Below, one piece after another: positions 1 through 8,179 of a DNA stretch of 18,991 nucleotides (within the stretch, counting starts at the first letter, position 1; each line of letters opens with the position of its first letter). Below the pieces are notes generated by a model that worked only from the letters and a program-made list of their open reading frames with translations, was not told where the DNA came from and did not search any database. The stretch is from JBLIOB01 sp047639575. Lineage in GTDB: Bacteria; Bacteroidota; Bacteroidia; Flavobacteriales_D; Parvicellaceae. Location: NCBI GenBank assembly GCA_047639575.1, contig JBLIOB010000052.1, forward strand, positions 1 through 18,991, read 5' to 3'. A program made the translations under genes and the position numbers.

Positions 1-59
1 ATCACAATAATCTAAATTTTAAGACAAGAGTTGGTCAATCCGGCCGGCTCTTAACATAA

Positions 60-851
60 CTAGTATGAGTCCTCGTTGAGCTTTTGAAAAAATAGTTTCA
101 GCGAGGACTTTTTCTGTCTAGAAAAAGGCAACTTATAAGTTTTTAAATCTAAAATGCTGTCTGAATTCTGTAAATGTAACTCGATACTAATCTCATCATT
201 TTCATGAAGATTTATCTTCAACACATTTGATTCTGCAGACTCCCCAATTCCTGTTCCAACTAGGTGAATGTTTTCATAGGCAAAGTATAAGTAGCCATCA
301 TCTCCAATATCCCTTGCCATACCTCCTCCGATAAAATAAACCTCTTGCTTCAACTTTTTAAACATAGGCTCAAGATCGGTCCAAAAATTATTGTCGGTGT
401 ATTCGCCACTCCGGCTTCTTTCTGTTTTTATTTTATGAAATAGGCTTCTATTATTGCACCAGGCCATGTTTTTTGATAAAACAAAATATCGTTTACTATC
501 CGTATGGATGGCTATCGAATCTTTGATTATCTGAAGCTCCTTCTTACCCAAAGAATCCGTGGCCAGGTAGATATAATAATTATTTCCAATTGATGAAAAA
601 TGGTTCAACCGATTCTCATCGGAGCTGGCTTGTAAGTTAAGGCGGTTACTTAAAATTGAATCGTTCAACGCTCGATTAAGCTTAAACTGACCAGAGCTTT
701 CATCAGGATTAGAATGAACGATAATTACTTCGTTAATAGGAGAATCTATATCCATATTTAACAACTCTGGTGTAGAGCGAGCACAGCCACCAATGACAAT
801 GATAGATATACCTGTGATGAGCCAAGAGTGTATATGTTTAAGACACTTCAT
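60..851 (-). CDS. Hypothetical lipoprotein
   Basis: The 263-residue product starts with a lipoprotein signal: basic N-terminus, hydrophobic stretch at about residues 10-20, and a lipobox VIGGC with the acylated Cys at 23. It should therefore be anchored in the inner or outer membrane facing the periplasm. The rest is soluble, mixed alpha/beta in look, with no transmembrane segment and no catalytic motif I recognise. I cannot assign a family. It stands alone on its strand: the next gene (969) is divergent, and the region downstream (1-59) holds only a weak AAGAG/CTCTT hairpin followed by a T-rich stretch. On the minus strand just before the ATG there is TTG-N21-TAATTTTA, one base off the Bacteroidota -33/-7 promoter pattern. 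Existence as a gene is well supported by length and a clean lipobox; function is unknown. Confidence 0.8.
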   Translation of the reverse strand: MKCLKHIHSWLITGISIIVIGGCARSTPELLNMDIDSPINEVIIVHSNPDESSGQFKLNRALNDSILSNRLNLQASSDENRLNHFSSIGNNYYIYLATDSLGKKELQIIKDSIAIHTDSKRYFVLSKNMAWCNNRSLFHKIKTERSRSGEYTDNNFWTDLEPMFKKLKQEVYFIGGGMARDIGDDGYLYFAYENIHLVGTGIGESAESNVLKINLHENDEISIELHLQNSDSILDLKTYKLPFSRQKKSSLKLFFQKLNEDSY

Positions 852-968
852 TGTTTAGAGTTTTAAAATTACGGAAATCTGCTTTAGGAATACAACATTT
901 TATACATACTTGTGAGACAACTAATAAAGACTTAGTGTCGTCTTTTACATACACCAACACTTATACTC

Positions 969-1718
969 ATGAAAAAACTTTTTACTCTTTTGCTTGCAGC
1001 ACCATTATTTGCAAGCGCTACCACAACCTATGAAGACTTCGGGTCTGGAATTATTTACAACATTAATGTGCCGGTAAATTTAGATATGGACGGAAATGGT
1101 CAAGATGATTTTGTTATCAATGGAGCGGCTAACAGTTTAGAAATTACACCAATTTTTGCTGAAGGATGTTATGATATTGGGTCAACGGGTACCGGGTTTA
1201 TTGTGTACGGTGGAGGAGAATCATTTGTAAATGGTTCTACAAGCCTTGCCGATTGGGAAGAAGACGTTCCCGCTACATTTTGGGATAACTCTTTTGGGGT
1301 CAATTCCAATATTACAGACGGACAAGACTTTTATATCCGAATTATGCTTTATAACGTAATGAAGGAGGGTTTTATCCATTTAGTTGTAGATGATGCAACA
1401 CAAACTTTGAGAATACTAGATTGGATGTACACAGACGATTTCAGTTATGAAATTGGATCAGCAAGCAGCGTAGTTGAAAACCCGCTTGCTTTTCAAATGT
1501 ATCCTAATCCAGTTAATTCAGTTTTGACAATTGAATCGAGTGAAAAATTGACCGGTAAAATGGAATTAGTTAATGCGCTTGGTCAAGTCTGTATTACTAA
1601 AGAACTTTCTGGAATTTTTAAAACAACATTGGATGCTTCAGCTTTTGAAGCTGGAATCTACTTTATTAGAATAACTAAGGGTGACCTTATCTCCAATAAA
1701 AGAATCGTTATCAAATAA
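969..1718 (+). CDS. Small T9SS type A sorting-domain protein
   Basis: The 249-residue secreted protein has a signal peptide (MKKLFTLLLAAPLFASA, cleavage near residue 17). Its central region carries a calcium-loop-like acidic stretch at 39-47 (DMDGNGQDD). The C-terminal 75 residues (175-249) are a typical type A T9SS sorting domain: the MYPNPVNS opening, a beta-rich middle with LVNALGQ, and the EAGIYFIRI block ending in KRIVIK. By family knowledge such proteins cross the outer membrane through T9SS, lose the C-terminal domain, and are released or attached to the cell surface. The central 150 residues match no family I can name; they may be a small beta domain. The gene is monocistronic, divergent from the lipoprotein on its left and closed by a strong terminator on its right. 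I saw no clean TAnnTTTG promoter upstream. Confidence 0.87.
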   Translation: MKKLFTLLLAAPLFASATTTYEDFGSGIIYNINVPVNLDMDGNGQDDFVINGAANSLEITPIFAEGCYDIGSTGTGFIVYGGGESFVNGSTSLADWEEDVPATFWDNSFGVNSNITDGQDFYIRIMLYNVMKEGFIHLVVDDATQTLRILDWMYTDDFSYEIGSASSVVENPLAFQMYPNPVNSVLTIESSEKLTGKMELVNALGQVCITKELSGIFKTTLDASAFEAGIYFIRITKGDLISNKRIVIK

Positions 1719-1738
1719 ATTAACGCTATCTAACAATT

Positions 1739-1784
1739 AATACCCTCTGCTTTGAATAGACTCATGGTAGAGGGTGTTTTTTTT
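1739..1784 (+). terminator. Intrinsic terminator after the small T9SS cargo gene
   Basis: ACCCTCT (1742-1748) pairs with AGAGGGT (1769-1775). The stem extends inward by a G-U and a C-G pair (1749-1750 with 1767-1768) and is followed by eight T (1777-1784). On the opposite strand the tail is not T-rich, so it should act mainly on the plus-strand gene, although the DUF2480 gene converges on the same spot. Confidence 0.82.
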
Positions 1785-1789
1785 GGAGA

Positions 1790-2296
1790 CTATTTCCTTT
1801 TATACAATGGAACGGTGGAACATGGCTCCCCGAACATTATAGATTTCGCAACGGGCATTAATTTATTCATCAGTTCGACATAAGCTGATTCATCCACGTC
1901 CAAATCTGAACATCCCTTAATAATAACTCTGCCGTCTTGAAATGCAGTAATATCCAGCTGATCTATTACTTCGGCAATTATTGTGTTATTTAATGCACGA
2001 ATATTACCAAACACAACTTTCATTGCTACCGGCTTCAAATATGAAGTAAGCAACATGAACGCCCAGGTCGGTACGATTGCATCTACAGAGCAATGAAGTG
2101 CGACATACTTATTTTCATATGCCGTCCAATCAGTCTCTTTTAGTTTAGCCCTAAAGTCCTTTTCTTTTAAAGCTATTCCCTGCCACAAGTCATTGGAAAT
2201 ATCGTATTCGACACATTCTACTTTTGGCCAATGGTCCGTCAATTCAAATTGAATTAACCCACTTTTTTCAACTTTATTTATGATTTCGTCACTCAT
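1790..2296 (-). CDS. DUF2480 family protein, last gene of the suf operon
   Basis: I recognise this as the Bacteroidota-specific DUF2480 family. Hallmarks visible are the LWQGIALKEKDFR block, the Cys-containing SVDAIVPTWAFMLL block, the VIIKGC segment and the near-C-terminal GEPCSTVPLYK. No biochemical role is known to me. Its repeated place beside Suf genes in this phylum, and here as the last operon member, suggests a part in Fe-S or metal handling, which is inference. The family normally begins at MSDEIINKV, so I place the start at 2296 (168 residues) rather than at an in-frame ATG seven codons upstream (2317) that would overlap the previous gene. With this start the junction with the DUF59 gene reads TAAAATG. 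Three Cys, in the SVDAIV, KGC and GEPC blocks, are candidates for metal binding. Confidence 0.88.
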   Translation of the reverse strand: MSDEIINKVEKSGLIQFELTDHWPKVECVEYDISNDLWQGIALKEKDFRAKLKETDWTAYENKYVALHCSVDAIVPTWAFMLLTSYLKPVAMKVVFGNIRALNNTIIAEVIDQLDITAFQDGRVIIKGCSDLDVDESAYVELMNKLMPVAKSIMFGEPCSTVPLYKRK

Positions 2297-2297
2297 T

Positions 2298-2615
2298 TTA
2301 TAAGAGGCCAAGTTCAAGTTGTGCTTCTTCAGACATCATATCTTTGTCCCAAGCAGGATCAAACACGATGTCTACTTTAGAAGATTTAACTCCTTCTATT
2401 TCTCCAACCTTATCTTCAACCTCTTTCGGCATCGATTCAGCCACCGGGCAGTTAGGCGAAGTAAGTGTCATGTCAATTCGAATATTAAAATCATCATCGA
2501 TTTTAACCTCGTAAATTAAACCGAGTTCAAAAACATCAACCGGGATTTCCGGATCGTAAATTGTCTTAAGAACTGCGATAACCGTATTTTCTAGATCTTT
2601 TTTATTCACTTTCAA
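2298..2615 (-). CDS. SUF-associated MIP18/DUF59 Fe-S assembly factor
   Basis: The 105-residue protein is nearly all one MIP18/DUF59 domain. Diagnostic blocks are IYDPEIPVDVFELGLIYEV (about 20-38), the beta segment IDMTLTSPNCP with the conserved Cys, and VDIVFDPAWDKDMMS near the end. Members attached to suf operons (SufT-like) help mature or transfer Fe-S clusters. The start codon is TTG at 2615. No ATG lies in frame before the conserved core, and TTGA here merges this start with the TGA stop of sufE in a 4-nt overlap, a usual sign of translational coupling. The downstream junction to DUF2480 is TAAAATG. It is shorter than fused multi-domain DUF59 proteins and complete for the stand-alone type. 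The name sufT is possible, but I leave the symbol blank because the usage differs between families. Confidence 0.92.
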   Translation of the reverse strand: MKVNKKDLENTVIAVLKTIYDPEIPVDVFELGLIYEVKIDDDFNIRIDMTLTSPNCPVAESMPKEVEDKVGEIEGVKSSKVDIVFDPAWDKDMMSEEAQLELGLL

Positions 2616-3031
2616 GTACTTTTCAAATATACTAAGGAGTAATTCTTCATTTGTTTAACCATGCTTACCAATCCATTTGACCGGCTAGGAGACAAGTGAT
2701 CTGTTAGTCCAATTTCTTTTATAAAATTAACCTCTGACTTTAATATTACTTCTGGCGTTTGTCCAGAAAATGCTCTCACCAATAGGGATATAATTCCCTT
2801 CGTAATTATTGCGTCTGAATCTGCGGTAAAAACAACCTTTCCATCAATAAGCTCGGCATGCAACCAAACTCTAGATTGACATCCTCTTATCAGATTGTCC
2901 TCTACCTTATTCGATTCCGATATCAATGGCAGATCCTTTCCTAGTTCAATCAAATATTCGTATTTCTCCATCCATTCATCAAACATGGAGAACTCATCGA
3001 CTATTTCATTTTCTATTTCTGCTAATGTCAT
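2612..3031 (-). CDS. sufE: SufE family sulfur acceptor
   Basis: SufE accepts persulfide sulfur from the cysteine desulfurase SufS and passes it to the SufBCD scaffold. The 139-residue product has the family length. The active-site Cys is C51 in the RGCQSRVW motif, preceded by the typical NKVEDNLI segment. The C-terminal half has the conserved ISLLVRAFSGQTPEVIL helix. It lies 55 nt after sufS on the same strand. That gap holds a short TAGCA/TGCTA inverted repeat (3042-3054), too weak to call a terminator. Its TGA stop overlaps the TTG start of the DUF59 gene. Identity and function are firm; the presence of the catalytic Cys argues for an active enzyme partner. Confidence 0.95.
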   Translation of the reverse strand: MTLAEIENEIVDEFSMFDEWMEKYEYLIELGKDLPLISESNKVEDNLIRGCQSRVWLHAELIDGKVVFTADSDAIITKGIISLLVRAFSGQTPEVILKSEVNFIKEIGLTDHLSPSRSNGLVSMVKQMKNYSLVYLKST

Positions 3032-3086
3032 AAACAGTGGCTAGCACAATGCTAATTTTAATTCAGTTTTCTTCTTTTATGCAAGT

Positions 3087-4301
3087 TCAATTCAACATGC
3101 TTATTGCTTTCAATAATCCCTTTTCCAAAGCGTCTATATCCGATTGGTCATTATAAAAAGAAAAAGAGGCTCTAATGGTTCCGGGGATATCGAAAAAGTC
3201 CATTACCGGTTGAGTACAATGATGTCCAGTTCTTATGGCTATTCCAAGTTGATCTAGAATGGTTCCGACATCGTAAGGATGTAGACCTTTGATCATAAAG
3301 GAAATTACGGAAATCTTATTCGATGCTTCACCATATATTTTTAATCCAGGTATGGATAGTAGCATTTTGGTAGCGGCTTCTTTTAGCTCGTTTTCTTTCT
3401 GGACAATTGCTTCAAAGCCTATCGATTGAATATATTCTATTCCTGCAGCCGTTGCTATCCCTCCGACTATGTTAGGTGTGCCGGCTTCCATTTTATGTGG
3501 TAGATCGTTATAAGTTGTTTTTTCAAATGTAACGGTCTTTATCATGTCTCCACCCCCTTGATAGGGAGGCATATTATTCATCAAATCTTCTTTGCCGTAA
3601 AGGATTCCTGCTCCGGTTGGTCCAAATAATTTGTGAGCTGAGAAGACATAAAAATCAGCGTCCAGTTCAACCATGTTAAGCGGCATGTGCGAAACCGCTT
3701 GTGCCCCATCAATTAGAACTACGGTTCCATTTGAATGTGCTTTACTAATAATTTCCTCGATCGGATTAATCGTCCCTAATGAATTTGAAATATGGTTGAC
3801 CGCAACAATCTTTGTCTTTGACGTAAGAAGTTTATCAAATTCGCTTAGAATTAATTCTCCTTCATCATTCATTGGAATGACTTTTAGTTGCGCATTCTTT
3901 TCTTCACATAACATTTGCCAGGGCACAATGTTGCTATGGTGCTCCATCGCAGAGATAAGCACTTCATCTCCTTCAGTAATATTTTTTCGACCCCAGGTGG
4001 AGGCTACTAAGTTTATTCCAGCTGTAGTGCCTGATGTAAATATAATTTCATGATTGTGAGCTGCGCCAATGAAGTTCTGAATAGTCGTTCGGGCATCTTC
4101 ATACGCCTGAGTGGCCACTTGGCTCAAGTGATGAACTCCACGATGAATATTACTGTTGTATTCAGCGTAATAGTTCGAAATGGTATCGATAACAATTTGA
4201 GGCTTTTGGGTGGTCGCTCCGTTGTCCAGATAAACCAAATCCCTTCCTCTAATTTTTTGAGAAAGAATAGGGAAGTCTGACCTTATTTTTTCGAAATCCA
4301 T
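3087..4301 (-). CDS. sufS: Cysteine desulfurase SufS
   Basis: This is a PLP-dependent, group II (SufS/CsdA type) cysteine desulfurase that turns L-cysteine into alanine and an enzyme-bound persulfide. The 404 residues match the family length. Visible residues are H121 in AMEHHSN (ring stacking), the aspartate and Gln of LIDGAQAVSH (198-201), the Schiff-base lysine K224 in SAHKLFGPTG, and the persulfide cysteine C362 in the short RTGHHCTQP loop. The short loop is what marks the SufS type and its need for SufE as acceptor. The sufE gene follows directly. The start is joined to the sufD stop as TAAAATG, so the pair is probably coupled. Nothing is truncated or missing. Confidence 0.97.
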   Translation of the reverse strand: MDFEKIRSDFPILSQKIRGRDLVYLDNGATTQKPQIVIDTISNYYAEYNSNIHRGVHHLSQVATQAYEDARTTIQNFIGAAHNHEIIFTSGTTAGINLVASTWGRKNITEGDEVLISAMEHHSNIVPWQMLCEEKNAQLKVIPMNDEGELILSEFDKLLTSKTKIVAVNHISNSLGTINPIEEIISKAHSNGTVVLIDGAQAVSHMPLNMVELDADFYVFSAHKLFGPTGAGILYGKEDLMNNMPPYQGGGDMIKTVTFEKTTYNDLPHKMEAGTPNIVGGIATAAGIEYIQSIGFEAIVQKENELKEAATKMLLSIPGLKIYGEASNKISVISFMIKGLHPYDVGTILDQLGIAIRTGHHCTQPVMDFFDIPGTIRASFSFYNDQSDIDALEKGLLKAISMLN

Positions 4302-4302
4302 T

Positions 4303-5526
4303 TTAATTTTCCCATCCGAAACGTTCTTTGAGCAAACCGTTTATTTGTTGTCTCACCGCTTCATTATTAATATGACTTAAAACGTCTTCAGCGAAGGCTG
4401 CAACTAGAAGCTTCCGTGCTGTCTTTTCACCAATTCCTCGTGCTCTTAAATAAAACACAGCTTCTTCATCAAATTGACCAGTTGTCGATCCGTGGCTACA
4501 TTTCACGTCATCCGCATATATTTCTAATTCGGGTTTAGAATTCATCGTAGCCTGATCGGTCATGATAATATTATTGTTCTGCTGAAATGCTTCTATTTTC
4601 TGAGCATCTTCTCTAACGTAAACTTTTCCATTAAAAACGCCCGTTGCAGAATCATCAATCATTCCCTTGTACAATTCAGAAGAAGTGCAGTTTGGTTTTA
4701 AATGATCTACTACTGTATGATTATCAACATGTTGATTGTTTGTCAGGATGTATAATCCGTTCAAGTTAGTTTCGCAATTTTCACCGTCAACTTTAATGTT
4801 TAAAGTGTTTCTTACCGTACCACCATTTAAAGTAATGGTGTTGATTGTGAAGTTTGAATTATTTTCCTGATGAACATATTCGGCATTGATGTGCCAATGA
4901 TCTTCAGATTCATACTGTAGTTTATCGATGTGAAGTTTTGCATTCTCTTTCACATAAATTTCCGAAACAGCATTTGTAAACGCCATTCCCTGTTCCGTTG
5001 AATAATAGGTTTCAATAATGTGCGCTTCACTGCCTTGTTCAGCAACAATTATTATTTTGCACTGAGCAATTGTGTTGTTTCCGTCTACAACATGGGTGAT
5101 CTCTATTGGCTTATCGAGAACAACATTTTTGTTTACCTGAATGTAAAGGTTTCCGTGCTGGTAGCCTTCGTTGATTGCTGTAAAGATATCCTCAGCTTTT
5201 AGTTTGGACGGTGTATTAGCATTCTCCTGTGTGCTAATAGTAGCTCCTTGTGGAATGTCAGCACAACTCACAATCGTTCCATTAGAAACAATTACTTGAT
5301 AGCTATCCAATCCAGCTATTTTAAATGGGGTATGGTCTAGGACTTCATTATTGAATGAAAGCTTGCTATTAACAAGTTTAGCCACTCTCGTGTATTTCCA
5401 CTCTTCTGTCTTGCGAGTTGGGAATTCGAATGAATTCAACTGTAGCAAAGCATCAATAGCCTCTGGTGTAGACCCAGCTACTAAATTGGAAAGAAACGCA
5501 TCTTTTTTTGTCAATGTTGCTTCCAT
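4303..5526 (-). CDS. sufD: Fe-S assembly scaffold subunit SufD
   Basis: SufD pairs with SufB and SufC in the SufBC2D scaffold that builds Fe-S clusters in the cytosol; it is needed for iron entry. The protein has a helical N-terminus (RKTEEWKYT, typical of SufD) and a long parallel beta-helix core. Its C-terminal block carries KCSHGSTTGQFDEEAVFYLRARGI split across the usual turn, with the conserved His of CSHGS. I place the start at 5526 (407 residues, MEATLTKK) and not at an ATG eight codons upstream (5550). The upstream choice would overlap sufC by 23 nt, while 5526 gives the TAAAATG junction seen at two other places in this operon. The gene is intact and sits between sufC and sufS. Confidence 0.95.
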   Translation of the reverse strand: MEATLTKKDAFLSNLVAGSTPEAIDALLQLNSFEFPTRKTEEWKYTRVAKLVNSKLSFNNEVLDHTPFKIAGLDSYQVIVSNGTIVSCADIPQGATISTQENANTPSKLKAEDIFTAINEGYQHGNLYIQVNKNVVLDKPIEITHVVDGNNTIAQCKIIIVAEQGSEAHIIETYYSTEQGMAFTNAVSEIYVKENAKLHIDKLQYESEDHWHINAEYVHQENNSNFTINTITLNGGTVRNTLNIKVDGENCETNLNGLYILTNNQHVDNHTVVDHLKPNCTSSELYKGMIDDSATGVFNGKVYVREDAQKIEAFQQNNNIIMTDQATMNSKPELEIYADDVKCSHGSTTGQFDEEAVFYLRARGIGEKTARKLLVAAFAEDVLSHINNEAVRQQINGLLKERFGWEN

Positions 5527-5527
5527 T

Positions 5528-6292
5528 TTACTGTTCAATAGTTTCTCCAAGTTCTTGTTTAATCCAATCGTATCCTTTTTCTTCCAACTCTAAGGCGAGT
5601 TCTTTAGTGCCTGATTTTACAATTTTTCCATTGTAAAGGACATGAACAAAATCTGGAATGATGTAATCTAAAAGTCGCTGATAATGCGTAATTACAATTG
5701 TTGCATTTTCCTCTGACTTCAAGGTGTTGACACCGTGAGCTACGATTCTCAGTGCGTCAATGTCTAATCCAGAATCGGTTTCGTCCAAAATGGCCAACTT
5801 AGGCTCAAGGACTGCCATCTGAAAAATTTCATTCCGTTTCTTTTCTCCACCAGAAAAACCTTCGTTTACCGACCTGTTTTTCAGTTTGTCGTCTAACTCA
5901 ACTAATGCAGCTTTTTCCTTGACCATTTTCAAGAATTCCTTAGCTGGCATAGGGTCTTGCTTATGATGTGCGCGTTTTTCATTAATCGCAGTCTTCAGAA
6001 AGTTAATGTTACTCACACCGGGTATTTCAACAGGATATTGAAATGCTAGAAAAACACCTTCTCGAGCTCTTTCCTCTGGAGACATTTCAAGAAGGTCGTC
6101 TCCGTTAAAACTTATCTCGCCTTCACTTATCTCATAATCTTCTCTGCCGGCTAAGACCGAAGCTAAAGTTGATTTACCGGAACCATTTGGTCCCATAATC
6201 GCGTGTACTTCTCCAGCTTTAACTTCAAGGTTAATTCCGTTAAGTATCTTTTGATCCTCAATTGAGGCGTGTAGATTTTTTATTTTTAACAT
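5528..6292 (-). CDS. sufC: Fe-S assembly ATPase SufC
   Basis: SufC is the ABC-type ATPase of the SufBC2D complex. It powers the conformational change of the scaffold and does not transport. The 254 residues contain Walker A GPNGSGKST (34-42), the Q-loop around AFQYP (83-87), the ABC signature FSGGEKKR (146-153), Walker B LAILDE (166-171) with the SufC-typical TDSGLD that follows, and the switch His at 203 (ITHYQ). No transmembrane segments are present. It lies 18 nt after sufB, and its stop meets the sufD start as TAAAATG. All catalytic elements are present. Confidence 0.97.
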   Translation of the reverse strand: MLKIKNLHASIEDQKILNGINLEVKAGEVHAIMGPNGSGKSTLASVLAGREDYEISEGEISFNGDDLLEMSPEERAREGVFLAFQYPVEIPGVSNINFLKTAINEKRAHHKQDPMPAKEFLKMVKEKAALVELDDKLKNRSVNEGFSGGEKKRNEIFQMAVLEPKLAILDETDSGLDIDALRIVAHGVNTLKSEENATIVITHYQRLLDYIIPDFVHVLYNGKIVKSGTKELALELEEKGYDWIKQELGETIEQ

Positions 6293-6310
6293 GCTTTATT
6301 AACTTATTCT

Positions 6311-7756
6311 TTATCCCACCGATCCTTCGAGAGAAATTTCTAATAATTTTTGTGCTTCAACTGCAAATTCCATAGGCAATTGGTTTAATACTTCTTTAGC
6401 ATAGCCATTTACAATAAGACTAATCGCTTTTTCCTCATCAATTCCTCTTTGTAAACAATAGAAGATTTGATCTTCACCAATTTTAGATGTTGTTGCTTCG
6501 TGTTCTACTTTGGCACTTGAATTTTCACATTCGATATAAGGGAAAGTATGTGCGCCACATCTATCTGACATTAACAATGAGTCACACTGTGAAAAATTCC
6601 TTGCGTTGGTTGCACCTTTACCAATCTTAACGAGTCCTCTGTAAGAATTGTGGCTTTTACCTGCACTTATTCCTTTAGATATAATAGTGCTTTTGGTGTT
6701 TTTGCCAATGTGAATCATTTTGGTCCCGGTATCAGCTTGCTGAAAATGATTTGTTACTGCAACAGAGTAAAATTCACCTACAGAGTTATCACCTTTTAAA
6801 ATGCAAGAAGGATATTTCCATGTCACTGCTGAACCAGTTTCTACTTGTGTCCATGAAATTTTAGCGCCTTTTTCGCATAAGCCTCTTTTCGTTACAAAGT
6901 TGAATACTCCGCCTTTTCCATTCTCATCTCCAGGGAACCAGTTTTGAACTGTCGAGTATTTAATTTCTGCATCATCTAAAGCAATTAGCTCTACAACGGC
7001 AGCGTGCAACTGATTTTCATCTCTTGCAGGAGCAGTACATCCTTCAAGATAACTACAGTAGCTTCCTTTGTCTGCAACTACTAATGTTCTTTCAAATTGG
7101 CCTGTGTTTGCTTCATTGATTCTGAAATAGGTTGATAATTCCATTGGACATCTAACACCTTTTGGAATGTAGCAAAAAGAACCATCTGTGAACACTGCAG
7201 CGTTTAATGCGGCATAAAAATTGTCAGCCATCGGGACTACAGTTCCCATGTATTTTTGAATCAATTCTGGGTGTTCTTGAACAGCTTCACCAAATGAACA
7301 AAAGATGATTCCAAGTTCTCCTAATTTCTCTTTGAAAGAAGTTGCTACAGACACAGAGTCCATCACGAAATCAACGGCTACTCCAGAAAGTCTTTTTTGT
7401 TCTTCCATAGAAATACCCAATTTGTCCATGGTTTTTCTAAGTTCGGGATCAACATCATCTAAACTTTCTAATTCGATTTTCTGCTTTGGAGCTGCGTAAT
7501 ACGAAATGGATTGAAAATTTGGATTCTTATATTTCACATGGGCCCAATCTGGCTCGGTCATCGACTCCCATATTTTAAATGCTTTTAATCTATAATCCAA
7601 TAACCATTGAGGTTCATTCTTTTTGCTGGATATAAGTTTAACAATGTCTTCATTTAAGCCAATTGGAATCGTGTCAGACTCAATATCAGTGGTAAAACCA
7701 AACTCATACTTTTTGTCTTTTAGTTCTTCTTTTAAATCGTCTTCAGTGTACCCCAT
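6311..7756 (-). CDS. sufB: Fe-S assembly scaffold subunit SufB
   Basis: SufB is the main scaffold subunit on which nascent Fe-S clusters form. The 481 residues match the family. The N-terminal half has the LSTYFRIN and VADKGSYCSYLEGCTAPARDENQLHA regions typical of SufB (split here by the usual strand breaks). The C-terminal part has SQCDSLLMSDRC and the FPYIECENSSAKVEHEATTSKI core followed by QIFYCLQRGI. Cys of the SQCDS and IECEN blocks include the likely sulfur-relay positions. It is the second gene of the operon, 29 nt after sufA and 18 nt before sufC. There are no signs of damage. Confidence 0.97.
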   Translation of the reverse strand: MGYTEDDLKEELKDKKYEFGFTTDIESDTIPIGLNEDIVKLISSKKNEPQWLLDYRLKAFKIWESMTEPDWAHVKYKNPNFQSISYYAAPKQKIELESLDDVDPELRKTMDKLGISMEEQKRLSGVAVDFVMDSVSVATSFKEKLGELGIIFCSFGEAVQEHPELIQKYMGTVVPMADNFYAALNAAVFTDGSFCYIPKGVRCPMELSTYFRINEANTGQFERTLVVADKGSYCSYLEGCTAPARDENQLHAAVVELIALDDAEIKYSTVQNWFPGDENGKGGVFNFVTKRGLCEKGAKISWTQVETGSAVTWKYPSCILKGDNSVGEFYSVAVTNHFQQADTGTKMIHIGKNTKSTIISKGISAGKSHNSYRGLVKIGKGATNARNFSQCDSLLMSDRCGAHTFPYIECENSSAKVEHEATTSKIGEDQIFYCLQRGIDEEKAISLIVNGYAKEVLNQLPMEFAVEAQKLLEISLEGSVG

Positions 7757-7785
7757 GATCTTCTTTTCTTCTGTTTATCCTTTTC

Positions 7786-8109
7786 TTAAATCGAAAATGA
7801 CTCCCCACATCCGCAAGTTCTGTCAGCATTTGGATTTACAAAAACAAATCCTTTACCATTGAGACCGCCCGAAAAATCTAGGGTAGTGCCAACTAAATAC
7901 AAAAAACTCTTCTTGTCAACGACTACTTTTATACCGTTGTTTTCAAATTCTTTATCGGTTTCAGTCAAATTATTATCAAAGGTTAGCTGATACATTAAAC
8001 CAGAACATCCTCCACCTTCAACACCAACTCTAATGAATGATCCTTTTTTACTATCCTCAGCCATCAGCTGAATAGCTTGGGCTTTTGCGTTATTTGTAAC
8101 TGTAATCAT
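7786..8109 (-). CDS. sufA: HesB/IscA-type Fe-S carrier, SufA-like
   Basis: A-type carriers take clusters from the scaffold to target proteins. The 107-residue product has the three invariant cysteines: C35 in GGGCSGLMY and C99/C101 in the C-terminal CGCGESF. The family-typical DFSGGLNGKGFVF segment (78-90) is also present. It is the first gene of the suf operon and is preceded by a promoter (8180-8210) and a palindrome (8140-8166) that would fall in or near the start of the transcript. Whether it is strictly orthologous to SufA or to IscA/ErpA cannot be told from the sequence alone; the operon position favours sufA. Confidence 0.95.
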   Translation of the reverse strand: MITVTNNAKAQAIQLMAEDSKKGSFIRVGVEGGGCSGLMYQLTFDNNLTETDKEFENNGIKVVVDKKSFLYLVGTTLDFSGGLNGKGFVFVNPNADRTCGCGESFSI

Positions 8110-8139
8110 AAGTTTATCAACTTGGTTCTTAAATGCTCC

Positions 8140-8166
8140 CCTTATTTAGATTCATTTTAAATAAGG
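8140..8166. promoter_or_regulatory. 27-bp palindrome, candidate suf operator
   Basis: CCTTATTTA (8140-8148) and TAAATAAGG (8158-8166) are a perfect 9-bp inverted repeat. Two of the four inner base pairs also match around the centre at 8153, giving 11 of 13 symmetric positions. It begins about 8-10 nt downstream of the expected start of the suf transcript and ends 30 nt before the sufA ATG, a position suited to a repressor that blocks initiation or early elongation. The AT-rich odd-centred shape resembles iron-responsive (Fur or DtxR-like) operators, but the binding protein is inference. Confidence 0.5.
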
Positions 8167-8179
8167 CTCGTAATGGCGT

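Noticed and set aside
1..59. AAGAG/CTCTT hairpin after the first lipoprotein gene as a terminator
   Set aside because: The 5-bp stem with a 17-nt loop and a broken T-run is not strong enough to list as a feature.
851..1033. Plus-strand 60-codon frame overlapping the start of the small T9SS gene
   Set aside because: No family resemblance; it overlaps the signal-peptide region of a well-supported gene in another frame.
3042..3054. TAGCA/TGCTA inverted repeat between sufS and sufE as a terminator
   Set aside because: Only 5 bp with a 3-nt loop and no T-run on the coding strand; too weak to break the operon.
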